A stretch of DNA of 64,000 nt, taken from assembly GCA_037074705.1 (NCBI GenBank), contig CM073591.1:85850032-85914031 (forward strand), in the 5' to 3' direction. The position numbers were made by a program, and so were the translations under genes. Source of the DNA: Zhengitettix transpicula. Taxonomy: Eukaryota > Arthropoda > Insecta > Orthoptera > Tetrigidae. Under the pieces are notes generated by a model, which ran no database searches, was not told where the DNA came from, and saw only the letters and a list, made by a program, of their open reading frames with translations. Positions 36,716 to 49,300 of this stretch are shown in pieces; position 1 is the stretch's first letter; every line of letters starts with the position of its first letter.

Positions 36716-37729
36716 TGTAATACTAATTAGAGGCCATTAATGATTTTGATAATTGGATAGTTAAGGTGGATTGTTAGTGGTGCCAATTTTCAAAGACGAC
36801 AATGCATAGGCGAGTTTTGTTTGGCCGCGAGCGTTTTCTGAAACAGTCAGTCGAGTGTGGAAGTCGGAAATTGAAAGGCGGACAACGAACAGCGTGGCAA
36901 ACATTTAGATCTGGCCGGAAAGGTTACAAGTTTTGAATTTGAGTATAAAGTTTAGGCATATAGCTCATCGAACTGTTACAAGCAGTAACCTAATAAATAG
37001 CGCCACAATAAAATATCTATAAGTACCGTGACCGTCATAAATTCCACAGAGTGACAATTTTGTAACAATCTGTCCAATAATAATCCGGAAGGAGTAGCGG
37101 TTTCCATTTCCCAGAGGAGAGACTCGAAAGTTACGAGCGTTTAATCAAGTGTAAAATTAGTGATTTAATGGCCTTTTAGTGTGAATTGTAGGTGAACCCT
37201 AGCCCAAGAGAGTTAAGCCTGGTACCAGCAGATGTTTTGTAGGTACCAACAAATTTAATCAAGTTTTGTGAACGATAATTAAACGTAAAGTCGTCAGATT
37301 TCGCGTTCTCGTTTTGTTTGATTGTTTAATTTCTTAGTTTGTAATGGAAATTGATTGTTAACGAAAATATAAAGGTTGTTCCTTTACTTAGAAGATCCAG
37401 ATAAATGACTCTGAGAAAAGAGTTATAAAATCTATAAACATTGAAAAACTTTAAATGTAATTAATCTCATAGAAAAATGTTGTAATTTTCAACTGAATAA
37501 AAGTAAATTGTCTTGTAAAGTTCAAAGAATGTCGTAATTATTTTGCAATCCTTAACTTTAAATAAAAATAAATATAATGGTTTCATAAACGAACTATTGA
37601 ATCAAATATTTTAGTAATCTTTGTTTAATTAAATTGTTTAATTAACATACTTTTAATCATTACAAATTGGTTTCTCCAACGTGGGGCAATTAATTGATGT
37701 ATTTATCTTATTATATTTTAATCATTACA
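36716..37729 (+). mobile_element. Gypsy-like LTR with leader/PBS remnant and 3' LTR stub
   Basis: An LTR begins TGTAATACTAATTAGAGGCC at 36716 and ends TTTTAATCATTACA at 37664 (949 bp). Directly after comes AATTGGTTTCTCCAACGTGG then GGC, which looks like a retrotransposon primer-binding-site leader: the TGG start and the 'CAACGTGGGGC' string are usual in such leaders. The same TTTTAATCATTACA recurs, ending at 37729, followed by ATATATA. The simplest reading is a 5' LTR plus leader joined to the last bases of a 3' LTR after an internal deletion. No gag or pol remains. ATAT flanks both outer ends. Confidence 0.6.
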
Positions 37730-39764
37730 ATATATACATATTTCAGGGGAAAATAGCATTCCTTGAGTGACATAAAAATTTAAAATAAAATAATATGGCA
37801 TTATTTGAGAGAAAATACGCACAATTCCGGTGAGAAGGCAGGTAGGTGTTGACCTGAAAATTGGCAAGGATACACGAGGATATACGTACAAGAACTGTTA
37901 AGTTATTAATTTTTAGATTTGCAGCAGTTTTGTAATCTTTGGAGGGAGACAAGTGCATCATAAAAATCAAGCTTTCTGGCTGTAATGTTTCATAATTTTC
38001 ATAGGACGTCAGTCGAAATTAAACAACATATTCAACGATAATCGTTCATGGGATATGTCCTCGGTAACTTGATCAGTAACGTTATATATCCATATCATGA
38101 TTTGCTATTTATTTCATTTTATTTAATTTTTAGTTTAAGAATATTCCTACTTGAAACTGTTACAAAGATCCCATCATAACTCTAAGAAAAATAAATTAAA
38201 GCGGAAATAATAATAATTTTACTCAATTTATCAAATAACATACTTTAAGTAAATAAATGTCGAGTTATTTAATACTTCCAACCACTGATTAAGTAATAAT
38301 CATTACATCTTGTACCACTATTTCAGATTGGATGTAGCTAGTTGTACGACCCGTGAATAAAATTCGTGATCCGTTTCTGAAAGGCACGTGTGTGATACAG
38401 ACATGGTGTACGTGAGAGTGTGTTTATATGCACTTCAGAGAAAACTGAGAACACCGGTGACAAAATCGACAGGAGAGTCTCAAATAATATGAGGGCGACA
38501 GAATGTATTGCGTCTCCATTTTTGCTCTGCCGACTATCTTTCATCTCCCTTCGAGGAAGAGAAAAACAGGCGAAAGGCGTCGACGAGTAGAAGATTGAAT
38601 GTCAAATAGAGCTGGATATCTTTGTGTAAATTGTGTGTACATAACGAAGAAAAAAAGCTCTTCCTTTTCTTCCTTTTAAGGTGTCATGATGCAAAGAAAC
38701 AACTGCAGTGTCACGTCCAATGGAACAACTGAAACGTCCGGACTTTATTTATTATAATTTATTTATGTCGTATTTTGAAATGTATTTTTATTGGCAATTA
38801 TTACAATAAGGAGTGTAGTAACACCACGAAACTAATTATAATTCAGTATTTCGATTCACTGTAATACTATCGTAATCGTTAAAATTAGGTCTTGTTAGCT
38901 GACAACTGCTGCAGCATTTTCGGAAAACAAATGTGGCATGATTTGTTTCTCGTTAGTTCAAATGGCTCATTCCATACAACGTAATAATGCATAATGAACA
39001 ATAATGAGAACACAGGCACGCATATTAAACTCGTCTCACTAAATATTGTCATAATTTAAAACATGACCAATAAAAAGAAACTTGTTGCGGCCTGTAAAAA
39101 TGTTATTCCAGAACTGGTATTATTTTATCATTTCCGAAGGAGACAAGTTGTTATCACTATTAAAAATTCAGACGGGAATCACAGTACAATAAAACTGACC
39201 CGAGTAAAATACAATATTTATTCGAAGAATACCTAATACAAGCAAAGTTGGTAAAGTTTGAGGCTTGGAATAACAGTCTGCGGGATAAAATGATATAAAA
39301 TGTTCTGCACTTGTATAAATTCGAAGTTAAATAAAGAAATGGAAAAATATTTTACAACTTCTACAGGCAGTGAAAGGAGTTTAATTAAACAAGTAAAATT
39401 GAAATATTAGAAATACTGCGGGATTTGGTTGCTAATACTGCCTCGTTAATGAAACAATGGAAACCACAACTATTTATTGACGTCTCTTAAAAAAGTTTCA
39501 TTATATCTTAATTGGATAATTATTAGTTTTTACCGAAATATTTGGAAATTTGGAACTTAAATAAACAGACAACAAGGAAAATGAATTATTTACGAAGAAA
39601 TTGTTCTTACGATGATTTGGAAATGAAAATGAGACAAGTTAGTGACCTAGATAAATTATTGTAGGAAGGTATACTGATAGTATGTGTAATGCATCATTCT
39701 AAAAATGTATTTTAACGTATATAACAACAACTCTCTGATAATTTTTATACTATACATACTTACA
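37730..39764. other. AT-rich stretch without a supported gene
   Basis: Chance open frames at 37743-37970 and 38338-38544 (minus) show no motif. Nothing else is recognised. Confidence 0.45.
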
Positions 39765-39800
39765 CCCTGATGAAAAAAAGGTCAAACGTATTGTATTGCA
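39765..39800 (+). other. PLE-end-like motif facing the PLE remnant
   Basis: CCTGATGAAAAAAAGGTCAA then ACGTATTGTATTG resembles the PLE-end motif in plus orientation. It sits about 200 bases beyond a minus-oriented copy (39960-39985), so the two form an inverted pair at the 3' side of PLE remnant 2. Confidence 0.5.
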
Positions 39801-39883
39801 AATAATTAATTTTCAAAATCTTACAGGCAGTATTTATAGTAAAACTGATATGTTTCTTGGCACACAAAATGTTTTACCGGAAA

Positions 39884-41454
39884 TTAATAATAAAATAAAA
39901 TAGCCAAATACAGACAAAATAAGTTTTTATATAAATACCACACAAAGTTTCTCGGAACCTTGATACTTTCTTCAGGTCCTGAGAAAATTAAAAACACAAG
40001 AAAATAGAGCGACACAACCGCACAATTACAGTTCACAATATGAAAAGCGAAGATAATGCAACGACAATTTTTTAGTTTCATAGTGTCTATTTGTACATTA
40101 ATTGCTGTGTTGTTGGATTTAATATGAATAACCTATGATATGACTTTGGAATGGTACCTGGTGTCAATTTCTAAAATCTTAGCATTTTTCCAATCAAATG
40201 TATGTTTCGCATAAATATGTTTGGGGACTACTGGTTGTTTACCGTTGGGAAGTTTGGTAGTAGACATACGTTTCTTGATTCGGGTATTAAATTAACGTTT
40301 TGTTTGCCGTATGTAGCAGGAATTACAATTTGAACAAGAGATTTTGTAAACTACACAATATTTACTGTAGATTTCAAGTGGGTCCTTGAGGAAAGAGAAT
40401 TAGTAGATCTGTAAATAATGAATGTTTGATATTTTTCCAATTTGGAAGAACTTGTGATGTAGAAATTTATAATAAAAAAAATTGAATTGAGGTTATTGGA
40501 AACGAGTAACAGAAGGATATTGGCTCAACCTATTGTTTATATGTTTATTAATAAAATTTAAAGGATAATCATTAGAAATTAGAATGTTATGAACAATATT
40601 TATGTTGTGTTGATGGAACTTGGAGATATAAAGTAATATAGCTCTGTCTACAAGATTATATACCATAGCTTTGTTTTGTTTAGGAGGATGATAACAGAAA
40701 AAATGGAGAACACGACTTGAGTATGTAGGTTTTCTGAGCCAATTGGCGAGAATGGAAGTATCGTGAATGGATACAGTGACAACAAGGAAATTAAGAGAAC
40801 GGTTCAAATCAAGCTCATGGGTGAATTGAAAGTTGGGATGATAATTATTAAAAGTATTGACTATAAGGTTGATTTGAGAAGAATTAAGAATACGAAAAAA
40901 TGTCATATACACATCTGATGTAGAAAAGAGGTTGAACAGGAAGTAGAAAAGGCTGTCATGAATAACTCATAAAAAAATGACTAGGGGGGAGAACATTTAA
41001 TTTGATGATAGTTCAACTTAATAGAACTTAAAAAATGTAGAGTTGAGGATTATATTTAAAGTGCATAAAATTTCATTAAGTGGAATGTTATTAAATTGAC
41101 TGCAAATGGGAATTCTTGATTTGAAACTGTTAATGACCAAGTCATTGGGAATAGAGTTGAATTAGGAAACGACATAAATGGGAATTAAAGAGTGGTCATG
41201 AAGGATGGTAAGGTTATTGATTTTATCTATAAATTGGTAAGAATGTTTTACGCAATAGTGGTTCTCTTCGATGAGGGCTTTAGAAAAGATGTTATGGGTG
41301 CATAAAAATGGTTAAATAAGGTTTTGCCAGTAGAAACAATAATAATTATAAAAGATAGGTCATGTGTGTGAATTTTTGGAAGGGAATAAGCTCTGGAAAT
41401 GTTAGCTGATGTGATGAATAAAGAGTAAAATGTGGTAGGTTTAAAAAATTTCAT
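39884..41454 (-). mobile_element. Penelope-like element remnant 2 (RT, GIY-YIG and 3' terminal region)
   Basis: Minus-strand PLE, the best preserved in the window. From 5' to 3' on that strand: 'ISRAYSLPKIHTHDL' (about 41400-41356), the RT finger motif usually YGLPKIHK; 'FNSIPNDL' in a block matching VSLFTNIP (about 41140); 'NSTFFKF' (about 41046-41026); then an open frame at 40912-40493 with 'FQFTHELDLNRSLNFLVVTV', 'WLRKPTYSSRVLHF', 'NKAMVYNLVDRAILL' and 'NIVHNILISNDYPLNFINKH', all classic PLE RT C-terminal blocks. The GIY-YIG region follows at 40360-40133 with 'VVYKISCSNCNSCYI' and 'HTFDWKNAKILEIDTRYHSK'. The Gly of the usual YIG is Arg, and several stops and frame changes occur, so it is inactive. 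A CCTGAAGAAAGT motif near 39985-39970 marks the terminal region. Confidence 0.9.
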
Positions 41455-43532
41455 TTTGTTTCCACCTCTTGAGAATAGTTTTTAATTTGTCAATAACTGT
41501 ATTGATGTTTATGGGTTCTATAAGCGTTAGTGTCATAAATAAGTTGGTTAACTATGTTAGTGTATTCACTACGTTCAAGAGCTACAATGACAGAACTTTT
41601 GTGCGTACCTACCAGAACTTACCAGACCACAAATTAGAATACACTCGAATTTAAAATTTCAGTAATTCCCACTAGCAGAGTATTGAAATACAGGTGCATT
41701 GTGAATACTTTTACTTAAAATTCCAAACACTATGAAACAATATTTATTTAACAATGTTTGATAATTTATTATAAATCCGTGAGTGGTCCTTACCTATTTA
41801 GTAAACTCGTCGATGTCGTTTCTTATATACCTGCTTGTTATTACACATGTATACTTAAGTTTCTTACTTTTATTTAATTAAAAATTAGTATTGAATCTAA
41901 ATGAACATGTGGAACTAATATGTCCACTGAGCTGGAAGCGAGGACAGCGGTTATCTTAAAATATTTTTGATAATTATTATCGAAAACACCTTAATTGTAA
42001 GTGTATTTAGTATTTTCTCTTACTCACACCTTACATATTAATTTTTCCTATCATAGTCATTACGTTTGTCGTACATTAAGGTTAACCACCACCTGATATG
42101 CTACGTGGACAGCAAATGTTTACTGCGGGTTGCCGCATCATCAATCATACCAACCTCAAAAGCATTACACATTTCCCTGACATGTCGTTTAGGAATAATT
42201 TCGGCACAGAAGGAATATACTCGTAACGCTGACAGTTCAAAACTGCAAATAAAACTTGCATTTCTTCACGGATATGATTGCACTCATTTCTTATATTTAA
42301 GTTAAATTGGAAATATAATTGACTTTCCATTAGTCGTATAAGGCAAATATAAGGTTAATTATTGTAATATAAAATAATAATTTATTACAGGATTTTGATA
42401 GCATTTTTTAAAAATAAATTAAAATGACGAATTGATGTAATTACCGAAATTCTGAACCTAATCAACACGGGATAGAAATTCAAATAGTGAAAAATATTTT
42501 ACGGTTTGTTAATATTATCGTTGAATTACTCATTAAGAACACGTAAGGATCTATAACGGTAGAATCACACGAGAAAATAGTTTATAACCCTTAACGATTT
42601 ATAGTAATATTTAAAAATATAATTCTTCTACAAGTATTATTCATTTTGTCAAATTAAAAATAAATACAAAAGAATTATGTTTGGTTAGTTATCTTCATTC
42701 CCTTTATCTGAATTCGGTATCGAGAAAAAAAATGAGAATATTATAACTGGAGAAAAATAGTTAGTAGTCTCAAAATACAAACATAGGATTGTAGTGTGAG
42801 TACCTTTGTTTCTTGATAGATTAAAAACTATTCTAAAACATTGACCCCACTCCTGTCTTTACATCTTGTTCGTATTTATGTAATAAATGTTTTTAAGAAT
42901 GTTAGTAGCGTTACGCCAGCTCCCCTCCAAGCGCCTGCTTTCGTGACGACAATATTCTTCCTCCCATCTTCTCCCTTACAGTGCATCTCATACAACTTGC
43001 AATCTCTCACGAAGTATATTGGTGTAAATTATTTAAAAGAATGAACTTTAATTTGCTTGGTGTTTTGAATAACAAACTAAATGCTTTCTCACCGGTAGAT
43101 CGAACAGCTTTAACTCCAAAATGTATATAATGTGCAATAAAAATTACTTAAAAACACGACTGTTCAAGTGAAAGGAGAACATGACATTACCTTTTTCGAA
43201 ACAAAATTAAACATGTGTTGGATAGATGTAAATATCACCAAATAAATAAATAAAAATATTTCAACTTTGCTTATGAATAACACATTTTTCGAATTGTTTA
43301 AGCATATTTCTCGAATAATTTAGTTAAGAATTTGTTACAAATATGTATCACCTGTCTTTTATGTGCAAGACTCTTTGATGCAGAAATAATTAATAGCGCA
43401 TTATGTCTATATGTCATCCAGAACTCTATGAGGCATTTTATATTTTACAAACTGTTAATAAGTGCAGTCAAATAGATTTTTGTCTTGGTGTTTTTACAAC
43501 AGAAAATACTGTAATTTTTCTTGGGCGTGATA
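41455..43532. other. AT-rich stretch without a supported gene
   Basis: Upstream PLE sequence could extend into the start of this stretch but I cannot follow it. Open frames at 41469-41654, 42066-42305 and 42841-43044 lack motifs. Confidence 0.4.
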
Positions 43533-43552
43533 TTCTCTCTCTCTCTCTCTCT
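43533..43552. repeat. (CT)n microsatellite
   Basis: A run of about ten CT units. Confidence 0.9.
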
Positions 43553-44725
43553 AATTATCTCGAAGTTTCTGTCGAGGTGCATGTAAAAAGCACTATGTGT
43601 GTTTAAGACCATAAGTTTAAATTGGAACTTCTATTGTGCTTGTAAATAATTCGAATAATAGATGTAGGCATATCATATGAATGATATTAATATTATTACT
43701 ACTATGACTTAACTCAGACCATTCAGCAGTAACGAAGAAATTTTATAAATATAGGTAAATTTATTTAATTTAATCAAATACTCTATATCAATTACTCAGC
43801 GAAATCTTGCTGTGGTTGATTTCGAAAATTAATCTTTTCTTTACTAATATAATGTGTGGAGGATAACGGGTTTGTAGTTACTGAATATTTTTATAGATAT
43901 GGAGGTATCTTGCCAAACTAAGTCTAAAATGGATACTTCTTTATATGTAAATATAAAATATTTTTCTTTTAAAAAAAAGCAAATGGTATTAATTTGTTTT
44001 TTGAGAAATAACATTGAAATCACGAATCAAAACAATAGGAATTTGGACATTGTCTATATTGAACAGATTTTTATAAAAGAACAAATTATGATTAGATAGA
44101 TTTGTGCACTCTTTGATTATGAGACATGTAATCACAACCATTATGATAATTAGTCAATTTTAAACTTCACAGTTTGCTACACAAATTTTTGTAACAGCTG
44201 ATTTTTTAACGTTGTAGGATTCATAATTAATAAATATCGCATATATATGTTTGCCGTGCCTTTATTATGTAGGTACTCCTGCTACACCGTACTGAGTTCT
44301 CTTAACAACAAAAGGAAATTTGGAAAATATATTTTTCTTCGTTGTTAACCCCACATTTTTATAAAGGCTATAGGGTTGAATTTTGCGTAACAACTTCATC
44401 AAGGATTGTGATACATGCGCCATAGATTGAATCAATATATTGATGGACACTTCCGGCTGGAAATGAAATTTGTATACATATGGAAATGATTGTTAGAAGA
44501 ATTTTCTGCAATAACATTATGCATTTAATTTCTGAGTGACACCTCGAGATTTTTAGTTTTGGGCATCAGTTGTGTTGCTCTCAATCGTGCTACTGTAAAT
44601 ATTTGAGAAAATAATTAGGAAATAAAATATTAATGATCACTTATTATTAATTACAAGCTATAATTTCAACATTTCTTACTTCACTCAGAAAACTTGGAGG
44701 AAAAAAAAATATTAAACGCTATGTG
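43553..44725. other. AT-rich stretch
   Basis: Nothing is recognised. Short open frames are chance. Confidence 0.5.
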
Positions 44726-44935
44726 CCGACCTCCTGTGGCGTAGAGGTCAGATTGACTGCCTCGCATCACAGAGGTCCCGGGTTAGAATCCCGGCGAGCG
44801 AATGGATGTTTGTATGCGGACATAACTCGTCAATTAGTTCCCCGACCAGGTAAATATGAGTACCCTTAATGAGTCGCTAATAACCTGAGAACATAATGCG
44901 ACAGTAAATAAACCAATTAATAAAATGAACTCTCT
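44726..44935 (+). mobile_element. tRNA-derived SINE with LINE-like 3' tail
   Basis: The head has a split RNA polymerase III promoter: an A-box-like 'tggcgtagaggtcagattg' (about 44736) and a clear B-box in the T-arm CCCGGGTTAGAATCCCGG (44777-44794), whose CCGGG/CCCGG arms pair. The D-arm and anticodon region are divergent, so it is a SINE head rather than a tRNA gene. The body runs through 'gtttgtatgcggacataactc'. The tail has GTCGCTAATAACCTGAGAAC then ATAATGCGAC (44873-44902), a hairpin of GTCGC with GCGAC, followed by an A/T-rich end. The same tail hairpin ends the LINE at 48.7-49.3 kb, its likely source of reverse transcriptase. Confidence 0.8.
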
Positions 44936-47900
44936 GTCAGCAATCATAATAATTTTAAAAAAACTCAATTGAATTACATTATGTGGTATATAATGATATA
45001 AATTGTAATATATATTTATAGGAAATAAATATGATTGGACGGAAGTCAGTGACCTCGCTAGAGAATGTACTAACGGCCGCAGATGGACAGTCTACGCTTA
45101 AACCAACACCAGAATTGTTCTTGGCATTTTGCTAGCCTACGTACGTAACAGTTGGAGACGTTCACCCCAATCGGCCACGTACATTACACACTATAAAATA
45201 TGTGAAATGAAAATAGACTAACAGGGTTTGCCCACCGTAACATTCAGTCGTTGTACATCATGTCCAGAAAATAGCAAGTCGGCGTCCCTATTTACAAAAG
45301 TCCGGCTTAATAGTCGGATCTGAAGGGCATAAATGTTTGTCCCTGCTCCTCCACTCCTCTGAATACACTGATCTCACGCTACTGTGTCATTACAATGTGT
45401 TACAATATTGGCCATGTAAGCTGAACTCCACACTCAGGTTTTTAATGTTTTGTGGCTCATTCGATATATTCGAATATATTCGATATAAGATACCTATTAT
45501 TTTCTCCAATCTGTTTGGCGTACAATTTTCTTTCATTACCACGTTGTCTGTCCACGACGTCCAGTATATTTCCTTTACTCGGCCCGTTCACAATCGCCTA
45601 GTCAGACCTCCTTTCTTGCTTTAGCTAACCCTTATTTTGATTGTCTCGAAAATTTTATCTAGAAGGTATTTTACTTCTTATTTTAACTCCATCTTTAATA
45701 GGTTTATTATTGTTACTAATTGGTGCAATCTATGATCGGTTAGCTACTAGTACAGTGTTCCTAAATATATTGTGACCCGTCATGGAACACCAAACTTTTC
45801 TTCCAATTTTTCTTCCATTTCTTTTCGGGTTTAGAAAATAGGGTATAAATTAGATTCACTTTGCCATTGTCATTATCTGAAGCATAAACTTCGTGCAGTA
45901 CAATCAGATATTCCATCGAATGCATCGAAATTAATAACTAGCATTTACCCGATACGAAACGTATTAGGTATGAAAAATCCTCCTGCGTCCATTGATTTTA
46001 TTTTCTTTAAATCTGCTTTAGGAAAACCCTCCAGGTTACCAGAAATTCGTTTCACTCCCAAACACGGCGGACCATTCCCAACGTGGGAAAGAATTGAGCA
46101 TGGTGCGTATAATAAAATTTGAAAGTTAAAAAGTCAACAAATGAGGTAGAGGAATTTGTCCTTAATAAAATTTAGTACAGAAAAGTAGGAAAACTGTTTT
46201 CTTTATTTACAAAATCTGTAGATCTGAAGACCTTTAGAACAGTAGCAAGTCCAACTGTAGGATGTAGAAGAATTCGTTGACATTCATTTATCTTTATCCT
46301 TTCATCTGGATGTTATAAAAACGCAGATTACGAAACAAAGGGTAGTTATTTCATCTAAATTTAGTAGTTAATAATTTCTCACATACTTCGCGAAATAGTT
46401 GGAGTGAAAGTATAATTCTATCGACGTTCCTTATATTGATGTGTAGGATATCATTAATTCAAAATGATACTGAAATGATTGGCATTCACGTTGAAAATAT
46501 ATATAGCTTTTAATTTTGCTTATTCTGGAAGGTTACATCGACCGGAGGTCCCTCATAGCTTGTGGTACAAAGGAGCGGACCAGTACGATGGGCACAATGA
46601 CTGTTACCCTAAATGACGTTAAAAGCGTGCGTGCCGGAAACTTAAGAAATTACTCCCGTCAACTGCCGGGAGACGTGAAAAATATTAGGCAGAACAAATC
46701 AAGTGTACCGAAAGCACCGCTTGCGAAGCCGGACATACTAAATTATAACCATCCTGGCTAATAAAATATTTTTTATTCAACTTTAGATGTTGTTTATTTC
46801 ACCGGCTCCCATTTTATCCGAGGATGACCAATGAAATTTAAGTAAAGTACGGAGCGTTTTTAGTTGGAGGCGGAAATTTGGAGTTTCTAGATCTGAAATC
46901 GGTAGAAAAAAAAAGGAATCTTGTCGAAGTCTTAACTACTAATTTTGAAAGTCTTTTAAGAGGAATATAGTCTTAATGGAATACTGTCTTTAGAATGTAA
47001 ACAGGGTCAATTTTATGGTCCAAAGACGCCTGTTATTGACGTCTTCTGCGGACGACTGACCTCTGATCGGACGCCACTTGCATTCTGTATCCTGATTCAG
47101 CACCGTGCTTACCAAACGTTAAAGCGAAATTCACAGTCTCGATATAGTTATCAAATAATCGCATTGCCAGTGTCCTAAATTGACTGGTAGTATTACTTTA
47201 ATGGATATTCGACCACGTTCACACTCCCAATGACCATGAGATTAAGAGTTGAATCTTGTTGTATGAATGACTCTCCTAACATTAATTAATTTATTCATTC
47301 ATATTTGAGTGTTCAATTATGAAGTAAATTTTTGTTGTAGTTAATAAATATATATAAATAAAGTAATTATATTTTAATTTGTATTATAATATAAATGTTC
47401 ACCTATAAGTAATTATAAGTATCGCATAACCAAGAGAAAATCTGGTTGAAATTCAGTTTCGATTCCCATAAAAATATACTATTACGAACCTTTGAATGTC
47501 TGTCAACGCTTGTGACGTCATGCGTAGTGTTTTTGTAAGTATATATGTAACATATAATAATTATGAAGATTATATAACACTAGAGAGTGGATACGGCGTG
47601 ATTTACGTGTTGTTAGCACCCATTCGAAACAATTTTTATGATTATTTGATTACGAGTTTCGAGTCGAGAAAATGTTTTCACCTGACAATTGCATAAATAA
47701 ACCTTAAAGTTATTAGGAATCTACCTTTAATAATTATAAACGTATAACAGTGCAATGTATCTTGTTATTTTTCATCTTAAGTATTATTGCCAGTATAAAA
47801 GTTCACGGAAGAGGGCCTGTATAATTAAACCTGTATTTGAACTTTTCTTATCACCACTCATAAATAGTACTAAAGACTCTGCAAACAAACCTCAGCTGAT

Positions 47901-47939
47901 TTTAAGCGCCTCGATTAAAACATAACCACCCCGTTGCTG
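44936..47939. other. Unassigned stretch
   Basis: An 81-codon frame at 46516-46761 is unusually GC-rich for this window and ends in 'ILNYNHPG', but it has no recognisable domain. Its start context and flanks give no splice sites, so it is not called. A 95-codon frame at 45337-45624 is also without motif. At 47496 a short frame MSVNACDVMRSVF runs into TTT|GTAAGTAT, a weak exon-like signal. Confidence 0.35.
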
Positions 47940-48280
47940 ACGTCGAGAATCAGGGAGCGGGCGGCTCAGGGTGCGCGAATTGCGAATTTATTACGGCGGG
48001 CGAGCACATCAATTAGCAGGTCGTATATTAGGAACCTGCGCCCCGTGGTTGTCGGTAGCAATGTTTTATAGCACAATGCGTGTGCTGCAACAGCTGCTGT
48101 TGATTCTATCGATTGCTCTTGACACATCTGGCAGGTGTGCTGCGCCGCTGGCTCAGAAATATGGGTCGGCTGAGCTTTTGTAATTGCTACACGTCTAATA
48201 CGCGGCGGTGCCCCCGGCGTTGGTTCATCCGTCACTAATGAGAGCAATCATCGGCCCCATTAGCAGTCTTCTGAAATGAT
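47940..48280. promoter_or_regulatory. GC-rich, CpG-rich island of unknown role
   Basis: A sharp GC-rich island in AT-rich DNA, from 'cgtcgagaatcagggagcg' to 'ggccccattagcagtc'. It contains CAATTAG (48009) and CCATTAG (48257), core sites of homeodomain proteins, a CAGCTGCTGTTG string and several CGG/GCGC runs. Overlapping open frames on both strands (70 and 93 codons) have no motif. An enhancer, promoter or conserved non-coding element is one reading; a transposon fragment is the other. No experimental or comparative support is available here. Confidence 0.3.
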
Positions 48281-48690
48281 GAGTGTATTCCTGGAAACGT
48301 AAAAATGTCTGTAGCTGGAACTCATTACCTTTTTCACTGATGCGAATGTTTGGATTATTCAAATCTTCGGGAAAAGCGGATATATTGCGGAGCTAAAACC
48401 TGTGGACGTCAATATTGCGCTCCAATTAGGAGTGAAATTAAAGCTCTGTGGAGGTAATATAATGTTTTTTGGTTTCGTAGTTTACTGACAATGGTGTTAA
48501 AATACTTAGAGAAGAATTTGTCAATGGTGGATGAGATAATTAGAGAGTGGAATAGGGAGGCCCGAACACTACTTGACGAAATGTGCTGACGAACAGAGTT
48601 TATACTGTTCGAGGCGAAGGATCATTCGTTCATCCATTTTCTACCCTGTCAATATCCCTTCCACTATAGATAATGACAAATTATTCAGTA
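48281..48690. other. Spacer, possibly upstream LINE sequence
   Basis: Could contain a decayed 5' part of the LINE below. I cannot identify a reverse transcriptase motif in it. Confidence 0.35.
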
Positions 48691-49300
48691 AAAAATATGA
48701 GTTTATAGCCTGGCTAACGGCGTAAGGAGATAGTAGGACACGACAGGGCAGATCTCCTAGCGAAGATGGAAGCTGATCATAAAGGAAGAACCAGTAACCT
48801 TTCAGTCTGCGCCAGCAGGGACTGCAGAGTAGGGCTCTACAAGGAACTGGAGAAAAAGTGTAATAGACCAGTGAAACCAGAAGAATGTGGAGTCATCCTC
48901 AGAAATGTGAGCAGCATCAAAGAAATGTCTCACCCTAAAGAATTATCTCGAAGGCAACAGGTTGTTGCAGCCAGAATAAGAACATTGCACACCAGTATCA
49001 CACACTCATTCTTGATTTCGAGATCTCCGCAGCCGGTATGCAGCTCATGCAAGGAGCCCACAACAATTCCTCTTGTCCTCTTTGACTGCCCCAAATATAG
49101 CGACATAAGAAGATCAACTATAGCTGCACATTCAATGACGGAGATCTGCAACTCACCAACAACAACAAAGAACCTTATAGATTTTACTATGAAAACTGAT
49201 TTATATAAAGTAATTTAAATGTTCACCAAATGTAAAACATAACAGATGTAAGTCGCTAATGACCAACAGGTTAATGCGACTACAAACTGTAAATTAAAAA
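48691..49300 (+). mobile_element. 3' end of an I/R1-type LINE with RNase H tail and terminal hairpin
   Basis: Just before and into the open frame at 48766-49218 the sequence reads GHDRADLLAKMEADHKG (48738-48788), matching the end of a LINE-encoded RNase H domain (usual form GNE.AD.LAK). Then comes the C-terminal domain 'VAARIRTLHTSITHSFLISR' with 'PVCSSCKEPTTIPLVLFDCP' (about 48966-49095), the CCHC-like cysteine region typical of I/R1/Jockey-superfamily second ORFs (usual form R.GHT.LTH.YLL....P.C..C....T..HIL..C). The frame ends at 49218. The 3' UTR holds GTCGCTAATGACC...TTAATGCGAC (49252-49280), a hairpin, followed by an A-rich tail. The 5' part is missing, as expected of a truncated insertion, but this stretch is intact, so the insertion is probably fairly young. 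Confidence 0.8.

Noticed and set aside
40493..40912. A host gene of 139 codons on the minus strand
   Set aside because: Its motifs are those of the PLE reverse transcriptase C-terminus, and it continues into GIY-YIG remnants.
44728..44800. A functional tRNA gene
   Set aside because: The B-box arm is good, but the acceptor, D and anticodon arms do not fold as a tRNA, and the LINE-like tail shows it is a SINE.
46516..46761. An 81-codon frame, GC-richer than its flanks
   Set aside because: No family motif and no supporting splice or promoter signals; too weak to call as a gene.
48766..49218. A stand-alone host protein of 150 codons
   Set aside because: The RNase H tail, the ITHSFLISR block and the cysteine region identify it as the end of a LINE second ORF.
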